From assembly GCF_002869765.1 (NCBI RefSeq), contig NZ_PNOR01000008.1:61404-125403 (forward strand): a DNA stretch of 64,000 bases, given 5' to 3'. The notes under the pieces are model-generated. The model did no database searches. It worked only from the letters and a program-made list of their open reading frames with translations, and had not been told where the DNA came from. Numbering within the stretch: position 1 is the stretch's first letter; each line of letters begins with the position of its first letter. Of the stretch, positions 24,654 through 35,779 are shown piece by piece. The position numbers and the translations under genes are program-made. This DNA comes from Deinococcus planocerae. GTDB lineage: Bacteria > Deinococcota > Deinococci > Deinococcales > Deinococcaceae.

Positions 24654-24805
24654 TCCACACCACGCTCCTTGTTCGGCAGCACACCCGGTGCCGAGTCCTT
24701 CGCTGGAACAGCACCCCATTCGGACGCATCCACCGTCCGAACGGTAGCCGGAGATGGACGGGCATGGGCATAAGGTGGAGCCCGCCCAGCCTGGGGAGGA
24801 GGTCC

Positions 24806-25309
24806 TCACCCGCTTCCCGGCTCCTCGTCCAGCAATACCTCCACCGTCACCACGTCCCGCCACTCGCCGCCTTGCCGAGCGTGGCGGCGGTGGACGCCCA
24901 CCTCGCGGAAGCCGCAACGCGCGTGCAGGCGGCGGCTGGCCGCGTTGTCCACGAGGACGCGGCTGGTGAGCTTGTGCAGCCCCGCCTCCCGTGCCGCGTC
25001 CATCAACGCACGGAGGGCCACCTCGCCGTACCCCCGCCCCCTCGCCTCCCGCCCCACATAAACCCCGTGGTCGCCGATGGTCGCGTACGCCTCCCGTGTG
25101 CTGTAGGGGCCGCTCCAGGCGAAGGCGACGACCTCTCCCACCTCGTCCAGCGCCACGACGGCGGGGTGTGGTCCCCGCAGCCGCTCCGCCACCTCGGCCT
25201 CCGAACGCTCCCTCGTCTCGAAGGTGGCGATCCGGTCGGCGATGCCCTGGTTGTAGATGCGGGTGACGGTGCGGGCGTCGTCCGGCGTGGCCGCTCGGGA
25301 GGCAGGCAT
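24806..25309 (-). CDS. GNAT family N-acetyltransferase
   Basis: A 167-residue acetyltransferase of the phosphinothricin/PAT branch. RAATPDDARTVTRIYNQGIA opens it, VVAFAWSGPYSTREAYATIG is typical, and the acetyl-CoA loop is VYVGREARGRGYGEVALRAL. The last part, RRLHARCGFREVGVHRRHAR, matches phosphinothricin-type N-acetyltransferases. The gene lies just downstream of the SRP RNA gene, on the same strand, and longer frames upstream run into that RNA and are not real. An ATG at 25321 is an alternative start. Confidence 0.8.
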   Translation of the reverse strand: MPASRAATPDDARTVTRIYNQGIADRIATFETRERSEAEVAERLRGPHPAVVALDEVGEVVAFAWSGPYSTREAYATIGDHGVYVGREARGRGYGEVALRALMDAAREAGLHKLTSRVLVDNAASRRLHARCGFREVGVHRRHARQGGEWRDVVTVEVLLDEEPGSG

Positions 25310-25341
25310 GGGGGAAATCATGTCACGGGGACAAAAAAAAA

Positions 25342-25443
<102 letters not shown>

Positions 25444-25519
25444 GACGCGGAGTGTAGCACACGTTCCGGCGACGCGGCTGGGAAGGGGCACGGCAAAAGT
25501 GCGCCACGCCAAAAGGGCA

Positions 25520-25546
25520 CCGCCGGAACCCTCAAGATTCCGGCGG
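25520..25546 (-). terminator. Terminator of the tRNA-Leu gene
   Basis: A perfect 9-bp hairpin (CCGCCGGAA and TTCCGGCGG, 9-nt loop) lies 5 nt after the tRNA 3' end. On the minus strand it continues TGCCCTTTT. Confidence 0.7.
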
Positions 25547-25551
25547 CCCGT

Positions 25552-25636
25552 TGGTGCTGGAGATGGGACTTGAACCCACACGCCTCGCGGCGCTAGCACC
25601 TCAAGCTAGTGCGTCTACCAATTCCGCCACCCCAGC
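25552..25636 (-). tRNA. tRNA-Leu (anticodon GAG)
   Basis: An 85-nt class II tRNA. The acceptor stem GCTGGGG pairs with CTCCAGC, the D-arm is GCGGAATTGGTAGACGC, and the anticodon arm is CTAGC-TTGAGGT-GCTAG, which gives anticodon GAG. A long variable arm (CGCCGCGAGGCG) follows, then the T-arm with GTTCAAGTC. CCA is encoded at the 3' end. All features fit leucine. Confidence 0.95.
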
Positions 25637-25692
25637 AACGGTGAAGCGAAAGGAATGATAGGTGCCGCCCCCCGCCTTGTCAACTGCCGAGC

Positions 25693-25828
25693 TTGCCTCC
25701 CGGCCCCGGCGTGCTAAGCTACCCGCTGCCGCCGTGAGCGGTCGGGCAGGTTTGCCAGTGCTCATCCGCTGGACGACCCCTTTGGCCCGGCTGATCCGCG
25801 CGGGACTTCACAACAAAAGAGGGACCAC
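25693..25828 (+). promoter_or_regulatory. rpsO promoter and 100-nt leader
   Basis: TTGCCT and TAAGCT are spaced by 16 nt (25693-25720). About 100 nt of GC-rich leader with inverted segments (GTGAGCGGTCGGGC, GCCAGTG, CCGCTGG) precedes the GTG start. S15 is known to repress its own translation through a leader fold that mimics its rRNA site in Thermus and Escherichia. A related control here is likely but not shown. Confidence 0.5.
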
Positions 25829-26104
<276 letters not shown>

Positions 26105-26119
26105 AGGTTCCCGGCCCCG

Positions 26120-26150
26120 CCGCTCCCGGATCGTCCGGGGGCGGTTTTCC
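26120..26150 (+). terminator. Intrinsic terminator of rpsO
   Basis: Stem CCGCTCCCGGA and TCCGGGGGCGG with a TCG loop, followed by TTTTCC, 15 nt after the stop codon. Confidence 0.82.
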
Positions 26151-26191
26151 TTTGGAAGTCGTCCGTCGCCAGCCGCAGGTCACCAGCAAAG

Positions 26192-26653
26192 CTAACGGTC
26201 TCCCGGTCGAGGACGGGCCCGGTCCGGTGCCCTCCGCCAGTCGCCGTCGGGAAGGGGCACCACGCCGGGGCAGGCGAGGCGCGGGGCGTTCGCGTACACG
26301 TACACCCAGGCGGCCTGCGTCTCGCCGCCCTCCAACGTCACAGTCACCCGCTCCCGCGTGTAGAGGGGCGGCACCTCGCCCACGCCCTCCAGCGCGTCGA
26401 GGAAGGGGAGGGCGGCCCCCCAGTCCTCGGGGGCGTAGGTGAGGACGTGGCCGCGTACCCCGTCCTCCGCGCTGCCGGGCACGACCGCCGGGTACGCCTC
26501 GGGGAGGAGGTGCAGGAGGCGGAAGCCGGGGAGATGGGCGGGCCGGGCCACGAACGCGCCGCCCCGCGCGGCCACGTGGGCGTTGCGCTCGCCGGGCATC
26601 AGGGTCCCGTAGACGAAAACTCGGGTGAGGGGCTTGGCCTGCACGCGGGCCAT
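26192..26653 (-). CDS. Gamma-glutamylcyclotransferase-like (AIG2/BtrG fold) protein
   Basis: A 153-residue protein of the gamma-glutamylcyclotransferase-like fold. It opens with [20 protein letters not shown], the signature with the substrate-binding loop. The catalytic glutamate is in [10 protein letters not shown], and the closing strand is QAAWVYVYA. Enzymes of this fold split gamma-glutamyl amines or peptides, but the substrate here is unknown. The C-terminal 25 residues are Arg- and Pro-rich and probably disordered. It is convergent with rpsO, and the S24 repressor gene lies 19 nt upstream on the same strand, so the two may be co-transcribed. Confidence 0.82.
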   Translation of the reverse strand: MARVQAKPLTRVFVYGTLMPGERNAHVAARGGAFVARPAHLPGFRLLHLLPEAYPAVVPGSAEDGVRGHVLTYAPEDWGAALPFLDALEGVGEVPPLYTRERVTVTLEGGETQAAWVYVYANAPRLACPGVVPLPDGDWRRAPDRARPRPGDR

Positions 26654-26672
26654 GCTAGCGGGGATAGGGGGC

Positions 26673-27374
26673 TCAGAGGCGGTTGCCCCGCGGCTGGTGG
26701 AAGTACACCCGCCCGACGACGGTGGCCTCCTCGGGCTTGACGGGGGGGTGGTCGGGGTTGTCGCTCGTGAGCCAGACGTGGGGGCCGTACCGCCGCAGCC
26801 GCTTGACGGTCAGGCCCAGGCCGGGAACGTGCAGAACGTAGATCCGGCCCTCGCGCAGGTCGAGGTCGCCGGGGTCCACGTAGATGCGGTCACCGGGGCG
26901 GATGCCGCCCGCGCCGCCTTCCCCCGTGCTCATGGAGTCGCCCTGCACCTCCAGCACCAGCATTCCCGGTCGGTGCTCGCGCGCCGGAACGAGTTCGTGG
27001 TCGATCACGCTCCCCTGGTCCTCCGACAGCGGCAGCCCCGCCGTCGCCAGGGCCCGCACGGGCACCCGGATCAGGTCGAGGGTGCCCAGCAGTTCGGCCC
27101 CCGCCCCCGGGGCGCTCAGCAGCGGCAAGCCCGTGCGCGCCACCCACTCGCTCGCGCTGATCTCCAGGGCCCGCCGCAGGGCGTCTTGCCGGGAAGGAGT
27201 CAGCGCCTTCAGGGGCCGGGTTCCCCGCTCCAGGCGGCTGAGGTACGGCTGCGTCACGCTGCCCGCCTCACCCCCGTGCAGGGCCGTCAGGCGCGCCACC
27301 TCGTCCTGGCGCAGGCCCAGGCTCGCCCGGCGTTCGCGCAGCCAGCGGGGAAGGTCGGGGGAGAGAACCGTCAT
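26673..27374 (-). CDS. XRE-S24 (LexA/CI-like) repressor
   Basis: A 233-residue protein. The N-terminal XRE helix-turn-helix ([20 protein letters not shown], then [20 protein letters not shown]) binds DNA. The C-terminal half is an S24 peptidase with the serine in [15 protein letters not shown] and the lysine in [11 protein letters not shown], and a plausible ALATAGL cleavage site between the two. This is the layout of LexA, CI and ImmR-like repressors that lose activity by self-cleavage after DNA damage, though not every member cleaves. The ATG is preceded by TAGACT with a 6-nt gap. It is divergent from a holin-like gene and an HtrA-like protease gene. Confidence 0.88.
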   Translation of the reverse strand: MTVLSPDLPRWLRERRASLGLRQDEVARLTALHGGEAGSVTQPYLSRLERGTRPLKALTPSRQDALRRALEISASEWVARTGLPLLSAPGAGAELLGTLDLIRVPVRALATAGLPLSEDQGSVIDHELVPAREHRPGMLVLEVQGDSMSTGEGGAGGIRPGDRIYVDPGDLDLREGRIYVLHVPGLGLTVKRLRRYGPHVWLTSDNPDHPPVKPEEATVVGRVYFHQPRGNRL

Positions 27375-27421
27375 GCCGGGAGTCTAGCCTGTGCGAAATG
27401 CCCCAACTGGAATGGCCGAGC

Positions 27422-27451
27422 TTGACGATATGCCCACAGTCATATTATGTT
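27422..27451 (+). promoter_or_regulatory. Putative promoter upstream of the holin-like gene
   Basis: TTGACG and TATGTT are spaced by 18 nt in an AT-richer island between divergent genes; TATTAT with a 15-nt spacer is an alternative. It lies well upstream of the ATG at 27589, leaving a leader of about 130 nt with the AGGAGG site just before the start. Confidence 0.4.
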
Positions 27452-27588
27452 GATGGCGTATCCAGAGCGCCCCGCTTCGAGCCCGCGCGGCCCATTCGCC
27501 TCCGGTCCTCCCTCTGCCCGGCGTCCCTGTCCTCACCCCCGGGGTGTGGGCGGGGCCGCCCGTCTCGTCCCCCCCCAGGAGGCTTTCC

Positions 27589-27975
27589 ATGAGCGACCTT
27601 GCCCCCCTCCTCGATCTTCTTCCCGTGCTGGGCACCGCGTTCGGCGCGGGGAGCGTGACGCAGCTCGCCCGGCAGCTCGCCCGGCCCGCCCCCCCGCGTG
27701 TTCGGCGGGTGCTGGCGCACGCGGCGGCGGCGGGGATCGCGGCGCTGACGGTGGTGGCGCTGCTGACGGCTCTGTGGCGGCCCGCGCCCGTTCCGGCGCT
27801 GCTGCTCGCCGCCGCGTGCGTGACGGGCTGGAGCGGGCCGGGCATCCTGACGCGGCTGGGCGGGGTGATCGAGCGGCGGCTGGGGCTGGCGGGTCTCGAC
27901 CCGGAGGACCCCCCGGGCCGGAAGGGAAGACACCGCACATACCACCTGGATGAAAACACTCACACTGAAGCATGA
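27589..27975 (+). CDS. Holin-like small membrane protein
   Basis: A 128-residue protein with two hydrophobic segments ([19 protein letters not shown] and [18 protein letters not shown]) after a short amphipathic start, and a charged C-terminal tail. [20 protein letters not shown] resembles the end of LydA-type and other small phage holins. AGGAGG precedes the ATG. Its last codon overlaps the start of the protease gene (ATGA), which implies translational coupling. With a CI-like repressor across the divergent gap, a phage origin is likely. No lysozyme gene is next to it, so a lysis role is unproven. Confidence 0.6.
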   Translation: MSDLAPLLDLLPVLGTAFGAGSVTQLARQLARPAPPRVRRVLAHAAAAGIAALTVVALLTALWRPAPVPALLLAAACVTGWSGPGILTRLGGVIERRLGLAGLDPEDPPGRKGRHRTYHLDENTHTEA

Positions 27976-29123
27976 ACGTCGTTCGCCCCGCCGCCGCGCG
28001 CGGCCTGCTGGTGCTGTCCGCCCTGCTGCTCGGTGGTGTCGTGGCTTCGGCTCAGACAACCCCCTCCTCCGGCACGACGCCCGCCGAGCGCCGAGCTGCC
28101 ACCCCGGCGCCGCTGAGCCAGACGGAAAAGGCCGCGCTCGACGCCCTGTTCCGCAAGCTGCGCCCGGCCACCCTGCGCATCGAGGACTGCCCGCCGACGA
28201 ACTGCCGCGAGCCGAACGGGGTGGGCACCGCCTTCCTGATCGGCGACGGTTACGCCTTGACGGCCTACCACGTGGTCTTCGCCTCCAAGACGCTGAGCGC
28301 GCAGACGCTCGACAAGAAGCGCTACGCGGTGCAGGTCGTCGGCTACGACGATCAGTCCGACCTCGCCCTGATCCGGGTGAACGTGCCGGGCGGAACGCCC
28401 TCCATGCCGCTCGCGGCGAGGGGGCCCCAGGTGGGAGACGCCGCGCTCGCCATCGGGAACGGGGGCGGCGAGTTCCTGGTCCAGAAGACCGGTCGCCTGA
28501 CCGGCCTCGACAGCGACGCGGGGCGCGCGGACTTCCCGCCCGGCACCCTGGAACTGAACGCGCAGCTCATCCCCGGAGACAGCGGCGGGCCGATCCTCAA
28601 CGCCCAGGGAGAGGTCGTCGGCGTGGTGAGCTACATCAGCGTGGGGGGGCCGCGCGGGGGCCGCATCACCGCCTACGCCGTGCCCGTCACGCGGACGAAC
28701 GCCACGCTCGCCGCGCTGCGCCGGGGCGAGAAGCGGGACGCGCCCGTCATCGGCATCGCCCTGACCCCGCAGCTCGAATTCGCCTTCGCGCTCCCCGCCG
28801 ACCGCTTCGCGGAGTTCAACCGCGTCTTCGACCTGGGGCTCGGCGACACGCCCGGCGCCTTTTTCACGAACGTGGTCCCCGGCAGCCCCGCGGCCCGGGC
28901 GGGCCTCCAGCCGCTCACCCTCAACGAGCAGGGTAAGCGCGTCTCCGGCGATCTCGTCACCGCCGTCAACGGCCAGGCCATCGCCAACTTCTCCGACTTC
29001 CAGTACGCCGTGCGCCGCTACCGCCCCGGCGAGACGGTGACCCTTACCGTCTTGCGCGGCGGCAAGAGGATCGAGGTCAAGCTCACCCTCGCCGCCCGCC
29101 CCCAGGTGCAGGTCCAGAACTAG
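27972..29123 (+). CDS. HtrA/DegP-like serine protease with PDZ domain
   Basis: A 383-residue secreted protease. The signal peptide is [18 protein letters not shown]. The chymotrypsin-like core has the triad His100 (LTAYHVVF), Asp130 ([10 protein letters not shown]) and Ser204 (LIPGDSGGP). A C-terminal PDZ-like domain (about residues 290-375) has [11 protein letters not shown], then [20 protein letters not shown]. Family members degrade or refold misfolded envelope proteins. Start codon overlaps the stop of the holin-like gene, so both are made together. A strong hairpin terminator follows. Confidence 0.9.
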   Translation: MNVVRPAAARGLLVLSALLLGGVVASAQTTPSSGTTPAERRAATPAPLSQTEKAALDALFRKLRPATLRIEDCPPTNCREPNGVGTAFLIGDGYALTAYHVVFASKTLSAQTLDKKRYAVQVVGYDDQSDLALIRVNVPGGTPSMPLAARGPQVGDAALAIGNGGGEFLVQKTGRLTGLDSDAGRADFPPGTLELNAQLIPGDSGGPILNAQGEVVGVVSYISVGGPRGGRITAYAVPVTRTNATLAALRRGEKRDAPVIGIALTPQLEFAFALPADRFAEFNRVFDLGLGDTPGAFFTNVVPGSPAARAGLQPLTLNEQGKRVSGDLVTAVNGQAIANFSDFQYAVRRYRPGETVTLTVLRGGKRIEVKLTLAARPQVQVQN

Positions 29124-29136
29124 CGGTCTGCTCCCT

Positions 29137-29172
29137 GGGCGCCGGACACGTGCCTCACGTCCGGCGCCCTTG
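29137..29172 (+). terminator. Terminator after the HtrA-like gene
   Basis: A perfect 11-bp hairpin (GGGCGCCGGAC and GTCCGGCGCCC) followed by TTGACCTTG. It starts 14 nt after the stop codon. Confidence 0.72.
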
Positions 29173-29277
29173 ACCTTGCCTTCACAATGCACGACGTTCG
29201 ACACTGCGGAACCGCGAAAAATGGGCAGAGTACCTTTGTTCCACATTCAGCGTTCGCAGTTCCAAGGAGGTCCACCC

Positions 29278-29712
29278 ATGAAGAGACTCCTCGTCCTCGC
29301 CCTGCCTCTCGTCGTCGCGTCGTGCGGCGCGCTGGGGGTCCAGACCTTCACGCTGGGCAAGCAACCCGCCGCCGGTGACCTCGACCCGGCGGGCGTCGTG
29401 ACGGCCCGGCGCTCGGGCGACGCGGTGCTCACGTCGGCGAAGGTGACGGGCCTGCGGGCCAACCAGTTCTACGTGGCCCACTACCACCTCCAGGGCACGG
29501 CGAGCACCGACCCCTGCAAAAGCGGCGGCCCGCCCATCATGAGCAGCAAGATCGTGGGGACGACCGACGGCACAGGCATCCTGACCCTGAACGGCAGCGT
29601 GCCGCGCGCCGACATCGCCCAGGCGACGTATTTCAACATCCACACGGCGAGCGACGCCCAGGGCACCCCCGCCGACCCCGGCGTGGCCTGCACGGCGGTG
29701 ACGGTCCCCTAA
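29278..29712 (+). CDS. Secreted lipoprotein, superoxide dismutase/CHRD-like
   Basis: A 144-residue lipoprotein. The signal peptide ends in LVVASCG, a lipobox with Cys16. The mature part has AVLTSAKVTGLRANQFYVAH, YHLQGTASTDPC and ATYFNIHTASDAQGTPADPG, a beta-rich layout like the Cu/Zn-SOD or CHRD family. Histidines that could bind metal are present, but the full SOD set is not obvious, so activity is uncertain. The two Cys may form a disulfide. AAGGAGG precedes the ATG. The gene stands alone after a terminator. Confidence 0.75.
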   Translation: MKRLLVLALPLVVASCGALGVQTFTLGKQPAAGDLDPAGVVTARRSGDAVLTSAKVTGLRANQFYVAHYHLQGTASTDPCKSGGPPIMSSKIVGTTDGTGILTLNGSVPRADIAQATYFNIHTASDAQGTPADPGVACTAVTVP

Positions 29713-29784
29713 CCTCCTCGCCGCCTGAACGCCCGCGCCCCGGTCCCCTGCGGATTTCGGGGCGCGCTGCGTTACCCTGCCCCC

Positions 29785-30869
<1,085 letters not shown>

Positions 30870-30938
30870 CGGAGAGCGGAAGCGAGGCGAGGGGGCGGGG
30901 GCGCGTCCGGCCCCCGGCCTCCTCCCTCCCTCGAGACC

Positions 30939-32180
<1,242 letters not shown>

Positions 32181-32310
32181 GTTCGCTCCTGTACGCGCGG
32201 GGAGGCGTCTCGCAGAACGGCCTGGAGAGGGATGTCGCCCCGGTCCCCGCACGGCCCGCCCCAGGGGAGGCGGCACCGGGGCAGCGTAACGCAAGGGCGC
32301 GGCGAGGAAA
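32181..32310 (-). promoter_or_regulatory. Structured leader and putative promoter of metK
   Basis: On the minus strand TTTTCC, 17 nt and TACGCT (complement of 32283-32288) may be the promoter. The leader then folds into a long hairpin: CCCCGGT (32275-32281) pairs with ACCGGGG (32238-32244) around an inner CCGCC/GGCGG stem. No known SAM riboswitch core is visible. A translational control element is possible. Confidence 0.45.
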
Positions 32311-32342
32311 AGGACGAAAGGTGCCCATGCTCCCGGCGGCAC

Positions 32343-32578
32343 GATCTCATCCGGCCTCGGCCATCCTCACGTCCGGGAAACGCTACGCCGTGTGTCCGCT
32401 TTGGACATATGAGAGCCCGACCGCTTCTTCTCACCGTTCTAACGCTTCATCAAGTCTATAGTTCCCACGCAGACACCCCAGTTATTCGGCAGGCCCGCAC
32501 AGACGGCATTCCAGGCGTCGTCCGTGTCCGTGTTCATTCCAGCGGAAGAGTCGGTGGCGACCTTCCTGAGGAGTCGCT
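32343..32578 (+). other. Intergenic region upstream of the subtilase gene
   Basis: No gene is seen. The stretch 32400-32500 is AT-richer than average, with candidate boxes (TCTATAGT near 32455). The AGGAG at 32566-32570, 8 nt before the ATG, fixes the subtilase start. A short frame at 32408 is not supported by codon use or a ribosome binding site. Confidence 0.4.
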
Positions 32579-35185
32579 ATGTCTTTGACCCCCCTTCAAC
32601 GCGGCACCGCTCTCACCCTCCTGTCCCTGACGCTCGCGGCCTGCGGGAGCCAACAGGCCAGCGTGCCCGGCGGGGCGGCCCCGGCCCAGGCCACGCTGGG
32701 GGCCCTGTCCACCCTGACCACCCCGGCCCAGAACGAGACGCCCGAGCTGTGGTTCGTGGAGTTCGGCGAGCGCCCCACCAGCAAGGGCGGCAACGGCGCC
32801 ACCATCGCCCGCGAGCGTCAGGCCTTCCGCGACCAGGCCCGGCAACTCGGCGTAAAGTTCCAGGAGCGCCTCGTCTTCGAGCGGCTGTGGAACGGCGTCT
32901 CGGTGCGGGTGAGGCCCTCCGAACTCGGCAAGATCAAGGACCTCTCCACCGTGCGCGGCGTGTACCCCGTACTCAACGTCACGCTGCCCGAAGAGCAGAT
33001 CGTGAACGAGCCCGAACTCGCCACCGCCCTCGCCCAGACGGGGGCCGACGTGGCGCAAAACGAGCTGGGCCTGACCGGCAAGGGCGTCAGGGTCGCCGTG
33101 ATGGACACCGGGATCGACCTCGACCACCCCGACTTCCGGGGGCGCATCGTGGCGGGCTACGACTTCGTGGGCGACGCCTTCACGGGCGCGAACGAGCCGG
33201 TGCCCGGCCAGGACAACGCGGACGACTGCGGCGGGCACGGCACCCACGTGGCGGGCATCATCGGGGCGAAGGGGGGTGCGGTCGGCGTGGCGCCCGACGT
33301 GAGCCTCGGGGCCTACCGCGTCTTCGGCTGCGAGGGCTCGACCCAGACCGACATCATGATCCAGGCGATGGAGCGCGTCCTCGCCGACGGGATGGACGTG
33401 CTGAACATGTCCATCGGCGCGGCCTTCCAGTCGTGGCCGCAGTACCCCACCGCCGTCGCGGCCTCCAACCTCGTCGATCAGGGGGTCGTCGTGACCGCCT
33501 CCATCGGCAACTCGGGCACGGGCGGCGCGTTCGCGGCGGGGGCGCCCGGCGTGGGCGAAAAGGTCATCGGCGTGGCGTCTTTCGACAACACGCACGTGCT
33601 GCTCAGCGAGTTCGTGGTGAACGGCCAGAAGATCGGCTACCAGCCCGCCTCGCCCTCGCCCACGCCGCCCACCTCGGGGAGCCTGCCGCTCGCCAAGACG
33701 GGCACCCCGGCCAGCACCGCCGACGGCTGCGCGGCCCTGCCCGCGAACAGCCTGCGCGGCCAGGCCGTGCTTATCCGGCGCGGGACCTGCTCCTTTTACA
33801 TCAAGGCGTACAACGCCCAGCAGGCGGGCGCGGCGGCGGTCGTGCTGTACAACAACGCCGCCGGACCCCTCGCCGCCAGCGTGACGGGCACGCCCGCGGT
33901 CACGATTCCCGTGGTGGGGATCTCGGACACCGACGGCAAGGCCCTCGACGCGGCGATCACGGCGGGCGGCGCGACCCTCACCTGGACCCCCGGGCAGGGG
34001 ACGTACCGCAACCCCACCGGCAACCTGATCTCCAGCTTCTCCTCGTACGGCCTCGCCGCCGACCTGAGCCTCAAGCCCGACCTCGGCGCCCCCGGGGGCC
34101 TGATCCGCTCGACGTGGCCGCTGAGCCTCCCCGGCGGCGGGTACAACACGATCAGCGGCACGAGCATGGCCTCTCCCCACGTGGCGGGCGCGGCGGCCCT
34201 GCTGCTCCAGGCCAGGCGGGACGCGGGCCAGGCCGTGAAGGCTGCCGACGTGCGCACCCTGCTCCAAAACACCGCCGAGCCGCACCTGTGGTCGGGCAAC
34301 CCGGCCACGAGGCTCCTCGACATGGTGCACCGCCAGGGCGCGGGCATGATCAACATCGTGAACGCGGTGGGCACGACCGCCACCGTCACCCCCAGCAAAC
34401 TGTCGCTGGGCGAGAGCGAGGGCGGCGCGAGCAAGACCGAGACGCTGACCGTCACCAACACGGGCAAGAGCCCCGTGACCTACGCGCTCTCGCACACCGG
34501 GGCGATCAGCACGACGGGCAACTACACGGTGGCCTTCGCCAGCACGCCCGCGGGCGTGAGCTTCAGCGCCCCCAGCGTCACCGTGCAGCCGGGCGGCAGC
34601 GCGACCGTGACCGTCACGATCACCCCCACGGGGGCGGACCTCAGCCAGTACGGCGGCTACGTCGTCTTCACGCCCCAGGGTGGCGGCACCACGCTGCGGG
34701 TGCCCTACGCGGGCTTCAAGGGTGACTATCAAGCCCTCAAGGTCCTGACCACCCCGCCCCGCCTTGCCCGGGCGAACGCGGACGGCACCTTCGCGCCCAC
34801 CCCGGAGGCGTCCACCTTCACCCTCCAGAACGGCGACGTGCCCTACTTCCTGCTGCACCTCGACCACTTCGCCCGCTTCCTGAAGATGGACGTGTACGAC
34901 GCCGCGAGCGGCAAGCCCGTCCACCCCCAGTTCTTCAACCTGCTCACCCAGGAGTACCTGGGCCGCAACAGCACCGCCACGGGCATCTTCGCCTACGACT
35001 GGGACGGCACGGTCAGCCACAGCCGCGGCAGCAACGGCGCGGGCAACGACCACGACAAGCGCAAGGACGTGCCCAACGGGCAGTACGTCGTCAAGCTGAC
35101 CATTCTCAAGGCGCTGGGCGACGAGAGCAACCCCGCCCACTTGGAGACCTGGACCTCGCCCGTCATCACCATCGCGCGGCCCTGA
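32579..35185 (+). CDS. Secreted subtilisin-like serine protease lipoprotein (S8)
   Basis: An 868-residue S8 protease. Signal and lipobox (LLSLTLAACG, Cys22) anchor it outside the membrane. A propeptide-like segment follows (residues 55 to 145). The catalytic domain has Asp176 (VAVMDTGIDLDHPDF), His220 (CGGHGTHVAGI) and Ser529 (ISGTSMASPHVAGA), with a PA-like insert (about 390-480, GQAVLIRRGTCSFYIKAYNA) between His and Ser. A C-terminal Fn3-like region (about 600-720) resembles C5a-peptidase-type subtilases. It probably digests external protein for nutrition. A terminator-like hairpin follows. Confidence 0.92.
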   Translation: MSLTPLQRGTALTLLSLTLAACGSQQASVPGGAAPAQATLGALSTLTTPAQNETPELWFVEFGERPTSKGGNGATIARERQAFRDQARQLGVKFQERLVFERLWNGVSVRVRPSELGKIKDLSTVRGVYPVLNVTLPEEQIVNEPELATALAQTGADVAQNELGLTGKGVRVAVMDTGIDLDHPDFRGRIVAGYDFVGDAFTGANEPVPGQDNADDCGGHGTHVAGIIGAKGGAVGVAPDVSLGAYRVFGCEGSTQTDIMIQAMERVLADGMDVLNMSIGAAFQSWPQYPTAVAASNLVDQGVVVTASIGNSGTGGAFAAGAPGVGEKVIGVASFDNTHVLLSEFVVNGQKIGYQPASPSPTPPTSGSLPLAKTGTPASTADGCAALPANSLRGQAVLIRRGTCSFYIKAYNAQQAGAAAVVLYNNAAGPLAASVTGTPAVTIPVVGISDTDGKALDAAITAGGATLTWTPGQGTYRNPTGNLISSFSSYGLAADLSLKPDLGAPGGLIRSTWPLSLPGGGYNTISGTSMASPHVAGAAALLLQARRDAGQAVKAADVRTLLQNTAEPHLWSGNPATRLLDMVHRQGAGMINIVNAVGTTATVTPSKLSLGESEGGASKTETLTVTNTGKSPVTYALSHTGAISTTGNYTVAFASTPAGVSFSAPSVTVQPGGSATVTVTITPTGADLSQYGGYVVFTPQGGGTTLRVPYAGFKGDYQALKVLTTPPRLARANADGTFAPTPEASTFTLQNGDVPYFLLHLDHFARFLKMDVYDAASGKPVHPQFFNLLTQEYLGRNSTATGIFAYDWDGTVSHSRGSNGAGNDHDKRKDVPNGQYVVKLTILKALGDESNPAHLETWTSPVITIARP

Positions 35186-35202
35186 GCCAGAACGTCTTCC
35201 GG

Positions 35203-35240
35203 CGCAGTTCCTCCTCTGGGGGGAGCTGCGTCTTCTTGTT
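35203..35240 (+). terminator. Terminator after the subtilase gene
   Basis: CGCAGTTCCTCC pairs with GGGGGGAGCTGCG through one or two mismatches, followed by TCTTCTTGTT. It lies 18 nt after the stop. Confidence 0.6.
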
Positions 35241-35277
35241 GGCGGCAGGGGAATGAGGTGACGTTCTAAGCTGCGGC

Positions 35278-35772
35278 GTGCCTTCCAGCGACCCGCTGCC
35301 GACCGAGGCCCTCGCACTCGCCTGGGCCGCTCAGCTTGGGGCCGTGACCTGGGAGGAGGTGGTCGAGTGGGCGGACGGGTGGATTCTGCGGCTAGACGCG
35401 CCCCCGGCTGAACTTCTGGAACTGAGCCTGAGCGGGCGGAGGCCGGACGAGGCGTTCACGCTGCTGCGAAGGCTGGCGCGAAGGGGAGACCCGGACGCGG
35501 CCCTGTCCACGCTCGCTGGGAGGCTGCGGGAGGATATCGACCGGGGACAAGCTGACGCCCTGGTCTTGGCAGGTCGTTTGACAGATTTAGCTGCCCTCAG
35601 TTCAGACGAAGAACCTGACGACGTTCGCCTGCCGCCTCCGTCCCCCAGCTTTCGTGATGCTGCCTGGCTCCTCTACGCCATTTCGGTCGAAAGAGGCACC
35701 GATGATGAAGAGGAAGAGTTCGACCGCAATCTCGCCGAGGAAGTCTTGGTGACCCTTCAACGCTTCCTCTAA
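35278..35772 (+). CDS. Hypothetical acidic protein
   Basis: A 164-residue protein I cannot assign. It has no signal or membrane segment; many Asp, Glu and Leu residues point to an all-helical fold. WAAQLGAVTWEEVVEWADGW and FTLLRRLARRGDPDAALSTL are its most ordered parts, and the C-terminal half is very acidic (TDDEEEEFDRNLAEEVLVTL). It starts with GTG, and TAAGCT lies 5 nt before it. Base composition falls in the second half. Small acidic proteins of this sort are sometimes immunity proteins, but there is no toxin partner here. Confidence 0.7.
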   Translation: MPSSDPLPTEALALAWAAQLGAVTWEEVVEWADGWILRLDAPPAELLELSLSGRRPDEAFTLLRRLARRGDPDAALSTLAGRLREDIDRGQADALVLAGRLTDLAALSSDEEPDDVRLPPPSPSFRDAAWLLYAISVERGTDDEEEEFDRNLAEEVLVTLQRFL

Positions 35773-35779
35773 CCCACCC

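Noticed and set aside
27441..27460. A second RDRM upstream of the holin-like gene
   Set aside because: TTATGTTGATGGCGTAT keeps only the left half of the motif and is not palindromic.
27972..29123. Phage endolysin role for the gene after the holin-like protein
   Set aside because: The protein has a chymotrypsin-like triad and PDZ domain, not a lysozyme or amidase fold.
32181..32310. A known SAM riboswitch before metK
   Set aside because: The conserved SAM-I, SAM-II, SAM-IV and SMK words are not found. Only generic hairpins are seen.
32534..35317. A 927-codon minus-strand frame opposite the subtilase
   Set aside because: No motifs, and it covers the whole subtilase with its intact triad. A GC artefact.
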